Source: Pedobacter endophyticus
Lineage (GTDB): Bacteria > Bacteroidota > Bacteroidia > Sphingobacteriales > Sphingobacteriaceae
Reading direction: 5' to 3'
Assembly: GCF_015679185.1 (NCBI RefSeq)
Contig: NZ_CP064939.1
Location: 3,038,001-3,102,000 of the forward strand
Length of the DNA stretch: 64,000 nt
Shown: piece after piece, positions 1-8,657 of the stretch
Position numbering within the stretch: the stretch's first letter is position 1
Layout of the letters: each line of letters starts with the position of its first letter
The notes under the pieces: model-generated
What the model saw: the letters and a program-made list of their open reading frames with translations, nothing else
Told to the model about the DNA's origin: nothing
Database searches by the model: none
Translations under genes and position numbers: made by a program

Positions 1-8
1 TATAAAGC

Positions 9-114
9 AGGTCATTGGGCCAGCTTCCGTTATTACCTTGGTATAAAACAGAGGTCATTGGTCCAAAAGTATTTATTCAGGACTTCTAAAACGGAGGTCA
101 ATGGACCACTTTCC
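9..114. repeat. Three direct repeats at 43-bp spacing, probable IS21-type element end
   Basis: Three copies of a motif close to AGGTCATTGGTCCA begin at 9, 52 and 95, exactly 43 bp apart. Copies 1 and 3 continue into CTTTCC or GCTTCC. Phased multiple terminal repeats of this sort are a feature of IS21-family ends, where they serve as transposase binding sites. The outer tip may be the ACA near 133-135. The transposase genes would lie to the left of the window, so the family call is an inference from the repeats alone. Confidence 0.4.
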
Positions 115-201
115 ATGATTTATTATAGTTGGACAAACCGATTAATTTGAACCCTTTGCAACAATTTTAAATTATTTTTAAGCTCACTAATAAATAGAGT
201 G

Positions 202-315
202 TTATGAGGAAAATATTTTTGGCGTGACGGGGTCAATCACAGTCGGTTTACCCATATAAGTCTTATTATTCCATTTTTTTAACAACCTGGGAACATCATT
301 TAAAATGCCACGCAT
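202..315 (-). CDS. Possible 37-aa small protein
   Basis: An ATG-to-TAA frame of 37 codons containing KTYMGKPTVIDPVTP, with a protein-like composition despite the AT-rich surroundings. It is not recognised. It lies between the IS-like repeats and the AbiE-like toxin and could be a fragment of a larger gene or chance. Confidence 0.15.
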   Translation of the reverse strand: MRGILNDVPRLLKKWNNKTYMGKPTVIDPVTPKIFSS

Positions 316-427
316 GTCCAAAATTTTGGTTTAAAAAAACAAGAAAAGTTATACTATTAGTATCCCAATTATTGATTTTTTAAACCTATAGATAAAAATT
401 ATCTCTGAATTTAGGATATAAAAATAT

Positions 428-1453
428 TTAGCTATCAAATTCAAGACTAAACTTCCATGAAACCGAAGATAGCTTTTTTTTCAACTGCTCAATATTTTCA
501 ACCAGATCTTGAAAACTAGGTGGATTTTGTTCGTAAATCATTTCGCTTTTCATCTTGTTATAGTCGGCTTCCCAGGCTTTGATGAAATCAGCGTGCGGAA
601 TAGGATCTAATGTTAGTGGATTATGCTTGTTATAATCTACGCCACCAATTTTGGCATATTCATATCGATGGGCGACAATCGTCTCATATAAATTCTGGTC
701 TTCAATAGCAGATAGAATTTTATCATTTTGTGATAGGTGATAAACATCATACATGTGGCGACTCAATCGATCGACACGGATTTTTTCAACAGGCCGATTA
801 AACTCTTCATGTAGTAAAAACAATTTCTCCAAAAAAGTTCGTTCCGCATCAACGGTTGGCACACTAATAAAAGGGGACGCAAATTCTCCTTCTGGATAAA
901 TTTCATCTACAAGAGAACCAAATTCTTTTATCGAATATGGTTCGATTAAGGATCGGCAACTAATTTCAATCTGAACTCTTGGAAGCATATATCCTGGCGT
1001 TTCAATAATATTTGGATAGTGAATTTCAATTATCCTAGGGTCCTGATCACTCGCAACGGCATCAACAACCTTTAATTTTACGGCATCAAAACCTTTATTT
1101 TTAAAGAAAGCTTGTAACTCTTCAAAAAAAGCGCTTGTCGTATATTCTCCCGCAGTCTTTCTTAGGTTTGTACGTTCTTTTTTCGAGAGATTTCCTGTGA
1201 ATCCTAGAAATTTTCTATCAATTGCTAAGTCCACATCTTCAGAAAATCGTTCTATCAATTTCCAAGCCTTACTTAAAGATGTACCCCCTTTGAATACTAA
1301 AGCTCTTCCTACTTCCATTTCAAAGATAATACCAAGCGTTTGCACTACCCACCAATCCTTTTCGACAGCAAAAGCAGGCATTCCTGTTTGATTACTAATA
1401 GCATTAAAGATAGCTTCTTTTTCAGCTGGATTTATATCATAGAAATTAATCAT
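428..1453 (-). CDS. AbiEii/AbiGii-type nucleotidyltransferase toxin
   Basis: 341 aa from the ATG at 1453. That start is preferred over the one 30 nt upstream because it overlaps the stop of the preceding gene as ATGA. Residues about 55-62 read KGGTSLSK and 70-76 FSEDVDL, the GG[ST]...D.D active-site pattern of the AbiEii nucleotidyltransferase family (DNA polymerase beta fold). The known family comprises type IV toxins that modify cellular RNAs, tRNA in studied cases, and cause abortive infection. Length and the overlap with a winged-helix partner fit a complete toxin/antitoxin pair. The exact target cannot be read from the sequence. Confidence 0.88.
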   Translation of the reverse strand: MINFYDINPAEKEAIFNAISNQTGMPAFAVEKDWWVVQTLGIIFEMEVGRALVFKGGTSLSKAWKLIERFSEDVDLAIDRKFLGFTGNLSKKERTNLRKTAGEYTTSAFFEELQAFFKNKGFDAVKLKVVDAVASDQDPRIIEIHYPNIIETPGYMLPRVQIEISCRSLIEPYSIKEFGSLVDEIYPEGEFASPFISVPTVDAERTFLEKLFLLHEEFNRPVEKIRVDRLSRHMYDVYHLSQNDKILSAIEDQNLYETIVAHRYEYAKIGGVDYNKHNPLTLDPIPHADFIKAWEADYNKMKSEMIYEQNPPSFQDLVENIEQLKKKLSSVSWKFSLEFDS

Positions 1454-2043
1454 ATTGCTTTCTTCATTATTTTTTGTACCCATACTGGAGCCAAAGAAAT
1501 ATCATGTTCCAAATCTTTCCTATGCTCTTTTCTTAAAAGGGCAAGAATTTTTTTTTCTTCTTCTTCACTTAATTTACCATTTCCAATTTCCTTTAAAGCT
1601 TGGATAACCAGACGACTGATTTTCCCTTTTGCTAATAAGTTACTTGGAGTTGATTTTTTAAAAGTAATTGTTCTTTTCCCAATTTTTATTTCACGTGGGG
1701 AGCCATCCGTAAGCAAAACGATTTTCATCGGAAGTTGTGTACTTAGCCCTAAGGCATTTAAAGCATATATTCCTGTAGGAACTGTACGTATCTTATCACG
1801 TTTAGCAATTGCTTGGGCAATCTCTTCAACAGATGGTATAACAGCACCAATATATTTACTTTCTTTGGGTCTTACATAAATGCCTTGAGCCACGCGAACA
1901 ATCTCCTCTTTATCAGTCAGCCGTTCCAAAGCTTTCCTTACAGCTTCTGATGAACCACATTTACTAAAATCATCAGGAAAGAATAAAGTTCCCTTTGGCC
2001 TTCTCTTTATTAAACGTTCTATTTGTTTCTCTATACTTTCCAT
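1450..2043 (-). CDS. AbiEi-like (DUF6088-type) antitoxin
   Basis: 197 aa. The N-terminal 60 residues (KRRPKGTLFFPDDF, then EAVRKALERLTDKEEIVRVAQGIYV) form the winged-helix domain typical of AbiEi-like antitoxins. The C-terminal part contains LPMKIVLLTDGSPREIKIG and a lysine-rich helix. It is the first gene of a two-gene operon and overlaps the toxin start by 4 nt. In the family the antitoxin neutralises the toxin without direct contact and represses its own promoter by binding inverted repeats. The palindromes immediately upstream fit that, but the repression is inferred. Confidence 0.85.
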   Translation of the reverse strand: MESIEKQIERLIKRRPKGTLFFPDDFSKCGSSEAVRKALERLTDKEEIVRVAQGIYVRPKESKYIGAVIPSVEEIAQAIAKRDKIRTVPTGIYALNALGLSTQLPMKIVLLTDGSPREIKIGKRTITFKKSTPSNLLAKGKISRLVIQALKEIGNGKLSEEEEKKILALLRKEHRKDLEHDISLAPVWVQKIMKKAI

Positions 2044-2061
2044 TAGACCACACCTTTTATA

Positions 2062-2141
2062 TTGTCACAAATTTAATTAACATTTGTGACAACATCATCA
2101 TATTTTCTGTCACAAATATTGACAATATTTGTGACAGAAAA
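2062..2141 (-). promoter_or_regulatory. Inverted-repeat operator of the AbiE-like operon
   Basis: Two palindromes share the core TGTCACAAAT/ATTTGTGACA. The first has arms at 2062-2072 and 2082-2092 with a 9-nt spacer. The second is perfect, with 19-nt arms at 2103-2121 and 2123-2141 around a single central base. They lie 19 to 98 nt upstream of the antitoxin start, where AbiEi proteins are known to bind paired inverted repeats to autoregulate. The AT-rich arms make a terminator unlikely. Confidence 0.7.
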
Positions 2142-2396
2142 AAAATCATAAGCAACATTAAGAATAACATCTGAAATAGAATCATACTTAGCAACTATAT
2201 GATTAAGTTGTTGATTATCTTTAGTTATATGGCCTAAAACCAATCACGGCATCAAGTGCCGCATCTCGTGCGAGAAATTAAATTGATAGATCGTGTTAGT
2301 TTTAATATCCTCTTGTCTATAGATCTTTTGCAATACCTTTGTTGAAACTTTATAATCGATCAGATCTAGGAAATAAATCACACCTCTTTTTTCCAT
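2073..2396 (-). pseudogene. Possible gene remnant with one in-frame stop
   Basis: From an ATG at 2396 a frame reads 48 codons (MEKRGVIYFLDLIDYKV ... FSHEMRHLMP), hits TGA, and continues open for about 55 codons (LVLGHITKDNQQLNHIV ...) to a TAA at 2073. FSHEMRH resembles a histidine-kinase H box, but the match is short. The tail overlaps the AbiE operator, so homology, if any, should end near 2150. This is a tentative decayed fragment. Confidence 0.2.
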
Positions 2397-2538
2397 AAGC
2401 TTGTTATTTCGATCAGATATAAATTAAATGATTAAAATAACAAACAATTTGATCTGACTGACCAGGCAAACTAATGCTCGATGTCCCTGCTACTTTGCTC
2501 ACAATATACAAACTAAGCTAGCCTTAAAACAATACAAG

Positions 2539-2590
2539 AAAAGCAAGCTAACCTTGAATTACCATCCATTTTAAGGTTAGCTCGCTTTTT
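2539..2590 (+). terminator. Hairpin with T tract
   Basis: Arms at about 2539-2555 and 2573-2589 (core GCAAGCTAACCTT with AAGGTTAGCTCGC) differ at one pair, and TTTTT follows. It lies between the recombinase gene and the AbiE region. No plus-strand gene ends just before it, so it may serve another role in the mobile DNA. Confidence 0.4.
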
Positions 2591-2688
2591 GACCTTAAAT
2601 ATACAACGATCCAGCTCTTAATATTATGCGTTTAATCAGCGGAAAAGCTCTTCATAAACAGCAACTGTGTGTATTAACTAATATCAGT

Positions 2689-3960
2689 CTATCTAAATAG
2701 CTTCATAACTATCGTATCACCAGCATCCTCTTCATCCTTATTACGGTCCAGAAGTTTCTCCTGTAATGCAGACATCTCAGTACTAACTTTAGTATCGATA
2801 ACCTTCGCATAATGCTGTGTTGTTTTCAAGCTATTATGACCAAGCATTTGGGATACGGTCTCAATCGGAACACCATTTGAAAGGGTAATAGTGGTTGCAA
2901 AAGTATGCCTGGCGAGATGATAAGTAAGCACTTTAGTGATGTTACAAAGATCGGCGATTTCTTTCAGGTAACCATTCGTGCGTTGATTAGTGAGCACTGG
3001 CAACGCGACTTTTCTCCATCTGCATATCCTGTGATTCTTATACCTTTCAAGAATTACTTTCGCCTCATCCAACAAGGGGATATGACAGGGTGTTTCCGTT
3101 TTCTGCCGTTTAATGAATATCCATAAATTACCGTCATCACCCTTTGTAATCTGATCGGGGCGAAGCTGTTTCACGTCTATATAAGACAAGCCTGTATAGC
3201 AACTGAAAATAAAAATGTCACGAACAATGTTTAAGCGCTCAAGTGGAAATTCCCTGTTTTTGATCCTATCCAACTCTTCCATGTTTAGAAAAGTCCTTGC
3301 CTTAGCTTTCGCAGTATTTCGATAGTTTAAAAATGGATTCCCAACTATCCACCCGGCTCCAAGGCAATACAGCATGATTTTTTTCAGGTGAACAATATAT
3401 TTCCGGGCAGACATTGCATTATTTCCTCTATCTATTCTAAGAAATAGCTCATAATCGGTAATAAATTTAAAATCCACCTTTTTGATATTGATGTCCTGAA
3501 CCTCATATTTGAGCTGAAGAAATTGTTTAACATGTCTGATGGAACTTTGATAGGTTTGAAACGTGCTATAACTGTATCCTTTACCAATCAGTTTTTCCAT
3601 ATTGTCATTGTGCTTCTGATAAACTCTTAGCAGGCTGTGGTTAGACGTATTCTTTCCGGTAAGATGATCCCTCAAGACTACCGCTGTCACCTCATCTTCC
3701 TTTTCAACAAGAGTGGTATGAAACCGTCGAACTTTTGAGGCCAGCGTATCCAGATAATCATTAAGTTCCCGGATCTCCTCGCGCAGGCCAGTGCCTTTTC
3801 CTTTAAGCGCAGACCAGAAGCTGGGAACAATTTCCCTGCCGACAGAATATTCCGAATGTTTTCCTTTCACGGTAATCCGTAAATAGATGGGCATCATCTC
3901 GCCCTTGATAAAATTTTTTGGTCTTTTTAGATAGAATAAAAGATGAAAATTGTAACTCAT
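2689..3960 (-). CDS. Tyrosine recombinase / integrase (CTnDOT-like)
   Basis: 423 aa from the ATG at 3960 (MSYNFHLLFYLKRPKNF), chosen over an ATG 24 nt upstream because it begins the usual arm-binding domain. The order is arm-binding domain (IYLRITVKGKHSEYSVGREI), SAM-like core-binding domain (about 110-205), and catalytic domain. Catalytic boxes are CYTGLSYIDV, HLARHTFA, LGHNSLKTTQHYAKV with Tyr nucleophile. Box I has Ser where most recombinases have Arg. As I recall, IntDOT has the same Ser substitution, which places this protein in the Bacteroides mobile-element clade. Its 5' end faces the 3' end of tRNA-Arg at 4274, so that gene is the likely target. The far end of its element is not visible. 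Confidence 0.9.
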   Translation of the reverse strand: MSYNFHLLFYLKRPKNFIKGEMMPIYLRITVKGKHSEYSVGREIVPSFWSALKGKGTGLREEIRELNDYLDTLASKVRRFHTTLVEKEDEVTAVVLRDHLTGKNTSNHSLLRVYQKHNDNMEKLIGKGYSYSTFQTYQSSIRHVKQFLQLKYEVQDINIKKVDFKFITDYELFLRIDRGNNAMSARKYIVHLKKIMLYCLGAGWIVGNPFLNYRNTAKAKARTFLNMEELDRIKNREFPLERLNIVRDIFIFSCYTGLSYIDVKQLRPDQITKGDDGNLWIFIKRQKTETPCHIPLLDEAKVILERYKNHRICRWRKVALPVLTNQRTNGYLKEIADLCNITKVLTYHLARHTFATTITLSNGVPIETVSQMLGHNSLKTTQHYAKVIDTKVSTEMSALQEKLLDRNKDEEDAGDTIVMKLFR

Positions 3961-4273
3961 AATGATACATTTAAAATTAAACAAATGTACATTTGAGCCA
4001 GTGAGTCATCAAGATGTTCGTCAGTCGAACGAGCTGTAAATCAATATCTTACAAAATAATCCAGCACCCGAACATTTCGGAATAATTCTGGTTTTGATAT
4101 TTCAATCAATTTACTGACCTACAGTGTTTTACAAAAAATAGTCAATTTTCGACTCACTAAAATTAACCATTCAGAATGGTCGAAAACGAGTCTTAATGTG
4201 CTATAAAAACCAAAACAAAGCCTTGAAAATCAACGATTTGTGCAGCAATGTTCTGGTTTATATCTAAGGAAGT
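3961..4273. other. Noncoding spacer between recombinase and tRNA-Arg
   Basis: About 310 nt without a credible gene. TTTTCGACTCACT (about 4146-4158), the inverted GGTCGAAAACGAG (about 4176) and GTCAGTCGAACGAG (about 4020) are related short motifs that could be arm-type sites for the adjacent recombinase. That assignment is speculative. Confidence 0.3.
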
Positions 4274-4344
4274 GGTCCCGACGAGAATCGAACTCATATC
4301 TAAAGTTTAGGAAACTTCTATTCTATCCGTTGAACTACGGGACC
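4274..4344 (-). tRNA. tRNA-Arg(CCT), intact copy at left island end
   Basis: 71 nt, 5' end at 4344. Acceptor arms GGTCCCG/CGGGACC pair perfectly. The anticodon loop TTCCTAA gives anticodon CCT (4309-4311). The T arm is ATGAG-TTCGATT-CTCGT with a canonical T loop at 4286-4292. CCA is not encoded. The sequence matches 22920-22990 at every position outside the T loop, so it is both a functional-looking tRNA and one boundary (att site) of the integrated island. Confidence 0.9.
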
Positions 4345-4466
4345 AAATTGCGGCTCTTAAAAGCTAAAAAGCTAGTTTTACCACTTAATATCAATGAGTT
4401 AAAGACATTTCCAAGACTAGGATGCATCTGTTTAACATTAAATAATTTGAGCAAAGATAATAAAAT

Positions 4467-4519
4467 ATTTGGCGCAAGAAAACGGTTTTTACCGCCTATT
4501 TGGCGCATCTGTTGGCGCA
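4467..4519. repeat. Left arm-type repeats TTGGCGCA
   Basis: ATTTGGCGCA occurs at 4467-4476 and 4498-4507, and TTGGCGCA at 4512-4519. The last two are arranged exactly as the pair at 22868-22889 beside the right recombinase, with only two mismatches over 22 nt. Direct repeats at both ends of an integrative element, close to the att core, are the expected arrangement for recombinase arm-binding sites. The binding is inferred. Confidence 0.55.
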
Positions 4520-4675
4520 GAACCTTTTAAAAAAAGGATACGAAAAGTAATCTGTTTTGAACCTAGTAATCTATGCATATCCAGTTAAGCTATCAAACCT
4601 CATCTACTTCTTGGAGTACAAAAAAGTAAATACCTTTGTCGGAAGCAGAACTTGCTAGCTTAACCAAATTTAATC

Positions 4676-5551
4676 GTGACTGAATCGCAAAAAATAAAAT
4701 TGTTTTCTGGCAAGGCTATCCTTGATTGCTCTTCTCAAGAGTTCGAAAATCTCATTGCTAAAACCAAGAAGTTACTCAATGTCAACCCAAGGCTTAAATT
4801 GACTGCCACAGAACTTGAAAAACAAATAGACAGGCTATTCCAAAGTTTAAAAGACTTTAAGCCAACGCAATCAGAACGCAAATACCGTCCAGAACATCGC
4901 GAGGGATTTGCTGACTTCATTAAAAAAATGGTTAAGCTATTAGCATCTTTGGAATTGCCCATTAATAACGATGATCCTATTGAGATAAAAATTAATCTTG
5001 GTACTAGTCTGCAACCAATTGTAAAGAACTTTAAACTACCAGCCTCACCAAGGGGCAACAAGCATCTTCTCGAGTCATTCAAAGAATTTATAAAGGGCTA
5101 TTACGAAGACAATCCACCTTTCAAATATTACAAGGGGTTAGACGAAAAAATTAGCTTGGAGTATTTACAGAAACAAATTGATGCTGACACAAGACGCAAT
5201 CAACCCGTAGAGCAAAAACTTATAAACCGTTTTTATTTTGATTTACACTTAATAATACTAGCAACTATTAAAGAATTTCCACAATTTTCAAAGTCGATAA
5301 CTCAAGCCAAAGGTATTTCAAATGCACAAGGTGAATTCATTCTTAAATTCCTTCGCCTTTTAGACTATGAAAAAGTTTATAAGTCTTTCGGAAGTAATAA
5401 ATCAAATGAGGATTTTATCAAGATTAAACCACAACTATTGGGAGACTCTTTAGATTACGTAGGTGATCTCAAGCCGGAAGTAAAACAGCTTCGTAATGAT
5501 CTACAGTTATATAAACATGCAAGAGAATCTTTTCTGGCTAAAAAAACTTAA
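4676..5551 (+). CDS. Hypothetical protein, first cargo gene of the island
   Basis: 291 aa from a GTG start (GTGACTGAATCG). No family is recognised. The protein is hydrophilic, rich in Lys and Leu, largely helical in appearance, and has no signal peptide or membrane segment. The central segment (about 140-190: GYYEDNPPFKYYKGLDEK) is aromatic-rich. It is followed 88 nt later by a second unrecognised gene on the same strand. Its position next to the att end suggests an element maintenance or regulatory role, but nothing in the sequence proves it. Confidence 0.7.
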   Translation: MTESQKIKLFSGKAILDCSSQEFENLIAKTKKLLNVNPRLKLTATELEKQIDRLFQSLKDFKPTQSERKYRPEHREGFADFIKKMVKLLASLELPINNDDPIEIKINLGTSLQPIVKNFKLPASPRGNKHLLESFKEFIKGYYEDNPPFKYYKGLDEKISLEYLQKQIDADTRRNQPVEQKLINRFYFDLHLIILATIKEFPQFSKSITQAKGISNAQGEFILKFLRLLDYEKVYKSFGSNKSNEDFIKIKPQLLGDSLDYVGDLKPEVKQLRNDLQLYKHARESFLAKKT

Positions 5552-5639
5552 ATCGGTTTCCCTGTATTTTAGCCCACGCCCCTTCGATCTTGATCTACTT
5601 TTGGAGTATTAAAAAAATAACTAATACAAAAAAAGAGAT

Positions 5640-6029
5640 ATGAAAAGATCATACGAAGACCTTATAAAGGCACAAGAAACAAAAAAAGAAGAAGCAGGCA
5701 ACCCAATCTTTACAGACAACAGCGCAGAAGGCTACTTTTCTAAAGCAGAACTAGTGGAATTTATGACTAATGCCCTACCATGGCAAAATAGGCATCTTGC
5801 AAGCTTGTTCAATCACATGAAAAGAAATGGCAGCCTAAAAAGCAGACCTGCACATATAATTGAAATGGGAAAGTCAAGTACATGGCTAAATTATTCAGAT
5901 GGCAGAGTTCCCGTAACTTTAAGAATCTTTCATTTCTCAAATATGAAAGCATTGATTGATGACTATGCAGCTGGCATATTAAGAATAACAAACACGCTCG
6001 AAGAACTGTATAACGAAGCGTTAGCCTAA
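5640..6029 (+). CDS. Hypothetical protein, 129 aa
   Basis: A small soluble protein with an acidic N terminus (NPIFTDNSAEGYFSKAELVEF) and a central segment RHLASLFNHMKRNGSLKSRP that could form a helical nucleic-acid-binding element. No family is recognised and no signal peptide is present. A strong terminator starts 6 nt after the stop, so this gene closes the first transcription unit of the island. Confidence 0.7.
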   Translation: MKRSYEDLIKAQETKKEEAGNPIFTDNSAEGYFSKAELVEFMTNALPWQNRHLASLFNHMKRNGSLKSRPAHIIEMGKSSTWLNYSDGRVPVTLRIFHFSNMKALIDDYAAGILRITNTLEELYNEALA

Positions 6030-6034
6030 ACCCT

Positions 6035-6062
6035 AAATGGGTGGCATTCTGCCACCCATTTT
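6035..6062 (+). terminator. Strong intrinsic terminator
   Basis: A perfect stem AAATGGGTGGCA / TGCCACCCATTT with a 3-nt loop and TTTT end, immediately after the stop at 6029. Confidence 0.85.
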
Positions 6063-6126
6063 CACAATTAATTCATTACTAAAATTTTCGGGCTAAAATA
6101 GCTCATGGATATCTTATGCTAAAAAA

Positions 6127-7962
6127 ATGAAATATATAGAGAAAAAAATAAAGGAACATCAATATCTATCTGATATTATGAAGCAATTAGCTAGAAATTG
6201 CATCTATCAAAAACCAACTGGTCGAGGTATCACTCATCTCGAAATCTGTACAGACCGAGACAGCGTAATTGTCGAGACAAACAAGCCAGTAATTCAAGGA
6301 AAGTGTTCAGAATTTAATAAGGGAAACCGGCGAAAACTCAAGATCAGGGGTGTCTATGAAGGCGTCACTGTCCAGGATATTATAGATTATTTGCAATCAG
6401 ATGTTGAGTACAAAAAGATAATCACAACGCCTGAAAGTTATTTTAAAGTTGTTGAAGCTATTGTGGTACTTGAGATGGAAAAAGAGTTCTATAGCAAATA
6501 CTTCTTCTTGTTTGATGAATGTGAACATACTATACAAGATGTCGATTTCAGAGAATATATCACTTATCCCATTGACGATTTTTTCAAGTTTAAAAACAAA
6601 GCGTTTGTTTCAGCTACCCCTATAGTTCCATCAGATTCAAGGTTTGAAATGCAGAAATTTAAATTCGTTAATATTATTCCTGATTACAATCATGTTCAGG
6701 ATTTGAATTTAATCGTGACAAACAATTGTCTTTTATCACTTAACGAATACTTAAAAAGAAACAAGCGTAAGCAGTATTTTATCTTTTTAAATTCAACCAA
6801 AGCCATAATAACCGCTATTAATTTCCTAGGTGTATCTCTCGATGATAGCTATATATTTTGTTCTGAAGAGAGCAGGAATAAACTTAAGCTAAATAAGATA
6901 ACTAATGCCGAATCCACTTTGGTTAAAAGTGAGCACTTTCGACAGTTTAATTTTTTTACTAGCAGATTTAATTCCGCAGTTGATATTCTTAACGTAACAG
7001 ATCCGGAGATAGTTATTATCAGCGATCTTTTCCTTGCTCAACACAGTATGGTTGATCCATTCAGCGAAGTCATCCAGATTGTTGGACGTTTTCGCAAGCC
7101 AAAAGATGGGGCAATTAAAAGATATATCACACACATAACGAACATCGATGAAAATCTAGGAGCACTTTCTGAAAAGGAATTGATTGAAGATATAGAGAGA
7201 TTAAAAAGTGTGCATGACACCTTGACAAGTTTTCTTCAAGCAAGTACTACATCATTTGCTAGGACAATTGTCAATGAAATGCTTTTGACAACTACATTTG
7301 CAAAATTTGTAAATGCAAATGGGAAAACAAAACCCTTTATGATTGATAACGCCAAATTTAGGAACAAAGTGAAGCACTATTATCAAAAAAAAGAGCTACT
7401 ACTGCAAGCTTATCAAAATACCAAAATGTTTAATACGAATCTGCTCACGGAAGAATACAAACTGACGGATGAAATTCGTTTGCAAATAAAGGAATCCAAA
7501 AATGCGTTGAAAACATCGATGGAACTTCTCCTGCCGATTTTGAGCCAGCTTGAAGCAGAGGGCATAGATAAGTTGGAAGTACAGGATCAATTGAATCAAA
7601 TAAAACAAGAGCATCCAACAACCTATGGTGCTTTCAAAACAATAGGTTTTGAAAGAGCAAAGGAACTTCATTTCTCCTACAGTCTAATTCAGCGAGAAAT
7701 TGGACGCGTTAAGACTTTGAATGAGGGAAATAACTTTAAATTTCTTTCAGATATCAAGACACGATTTACAGTATTCCAAAAATACACATTGAAGCAGATT
7801 AAAACCAAGCTAAAATCTCTTATGAAAGAAAATAACCTCACTAGGCTTACACCTGGGATCGAGCTATTGGAAAAATATTTTGAGGTATCTGCAAGAGAAT
7901 ATATCGGATCTGAAAATGGAAAACCGATTTATGGTTATACTATCTTAGGTGTAAAAATCTAA
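6127..7962 (+). CDS. Degenerate SF2 helicase-like protein
   Basis: 611 aa. Helicase-like landmarks occur in order: KPTGRGIT at about 29-36 in the P-loop position, DECE at 130-133 (motif II), SATP at 162-165 (motif III), and QIVGRFR near 318 (motif VI). The P-loop lysine is replaced by Ile and the usual spacing is compressed. This suggests either a family with altered nucleotide binding or a protein that has lost ATPase activity. The C-terminal 270 residues are helical and Lys-rich with no recognised domain. Similar proteins are known to me from Bacteroidota mobile elements, where a replication role is assumed. It stands alone between a terminator and a palindrome, so it is likely its own transcription unit. 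Confidence 0.7.
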   Translation: MKYIEKKIKEHQYLSDIMKQLARNCIYQKPTGRGITHLEICTDRDSVIVETNKPVIQGKCSEFNKGNRRKLKIRGVYEGVTVQDIIDYLQSDVEYKKIITTPESYFKVVEAIVVLEMEKEFYSKYFFLFDECEHTIQDVDFREYITYPIDDFFKFKNKAFVSATPIVPSDSRFEMQKFKFVNIIPDYNHVQDLNLIVTNNCLLSLNEYLKRNKRKQYFIFLNSTKAIITAINFLGVSLDDSYIFCSEESRNKLKLNKITNAESTLVKSEHFRQFNFFTSRFNSAVDILNVTDPEIVIISDLFLAQHSMVDPFSEVIQIVGRFRKPKDGAIKRYITHITNIDENLGALSEKELIEDIERLKSVHDTLTSFLQASTTSFARTIVNEMLLTTTFAKFVNANGKTKPFMIDNAKFRNKVKHYYQKKELLLQAYQNTKMFNTNLLTEEYKLTDEIRLQIKESKNALKTSMELLLPILSQLEAEGIDKLEVQDQLNQIKQEHPTTYGAFKTIGFERAKELHFSYSLIQREIGRVKTLNEGNNFKFLSDIKTRFTVFQKYTLKQIKTKLKSLMKENNLTRLTPGIELLEKYFEVSAREYIGSENGKPIYGYTILGVKI

Positions 7963-7982
7963 ATTTTTATTGATTCAAATAT

Positions 7983-7998
7983 GGGGGTATATACCCCC
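7983..7998 (+). terminator. GGGGGTATATACCCCC palindrome after the helicase-like gene
   Basis: A perfect 16-nt palindrome 20 nt after the stop codon, followed by TTTAAT. It could act as a terminator. The same core with the same TTTAAT tail recurs at 21671 next to the right recombinase, which hints at a protein-binding site. Confidence 0.45.
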
Positions 7999-8657
7999 TT
8001 TAATCAAGCGATAAGAAATTGAAAAGAATGGAATGGCGATGTTATAGAATCTACAGATGGTCGTTTGACTACATTAAAAATATAAAATGGAGCTTCAAAT
8101 ATGAGCAGATTCTAGCAGTTTCAATAACTCATTTCGCCCTTTAAAAGCGAAATCAAAAAGCCGCTCAAAACCACAAAAACAGCTTTTGGATTAGTCATTA
8201 TTGAACGCATACCCCAGGAATATCAGGGGTTTTTGAACAGGTGAAAGATTACGTCGTTTTGCTTCTACGAAAACGGTTGCACAGCACACTAAGTTGTCTT
8301 GGACTAATCCCATCGGCAAGCTGGGTAACAAAGATCATCAAAAATTAAATTTTTGAGAGCGTAAGCTAATACCCACCCCTCCCATTGAAATTTTGGAAGT
8401 CATTTTCGTTTGGAGCTTGCTTTCAAACTGCGTAAACCCCTTTTGTTTTAAAAGGTAAGGAGTCGATCTAATATCTATAAGACGAGTGCTTCAGATTATC
8501 CAAGATAGTTTGTGTTGTGCGAGGCATCAGAGTGCCGACTGAAGCCCCCGACTAGGTTTTGATGAGAAGCAAAGAGTTTTAGCCAAGCTATCGCTACATA
8601 CAAACCTCGATTTTAAAAAAAAGAAACACCCAGAATTTAAAACCCACAAGCAACAAA
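7999..8657. other. Long noncoding stretch in the island
   Basis: About 660 nt with no credible gene on either strand. It holds a weak hairpin ACCCC ... GGGGT followed by TTTTT (about 8211-8236), a stem CCTTTTG/TTTTAAAAGG near 8441-8457, and a GC-richer segment around 8518-8610 (GCGAGGCATCAGAGTGCC). The last is conspicuous in this AT-rich island and might be an origin or an RNA, but no function is recognised. Confidence 0.3.

Noticed and set aside
4240-4530. 96-codon open frame over the left tRNA-Arg
   Set aside because: It runs through the tRNA and the arm-type repeats and has no protein-like features.
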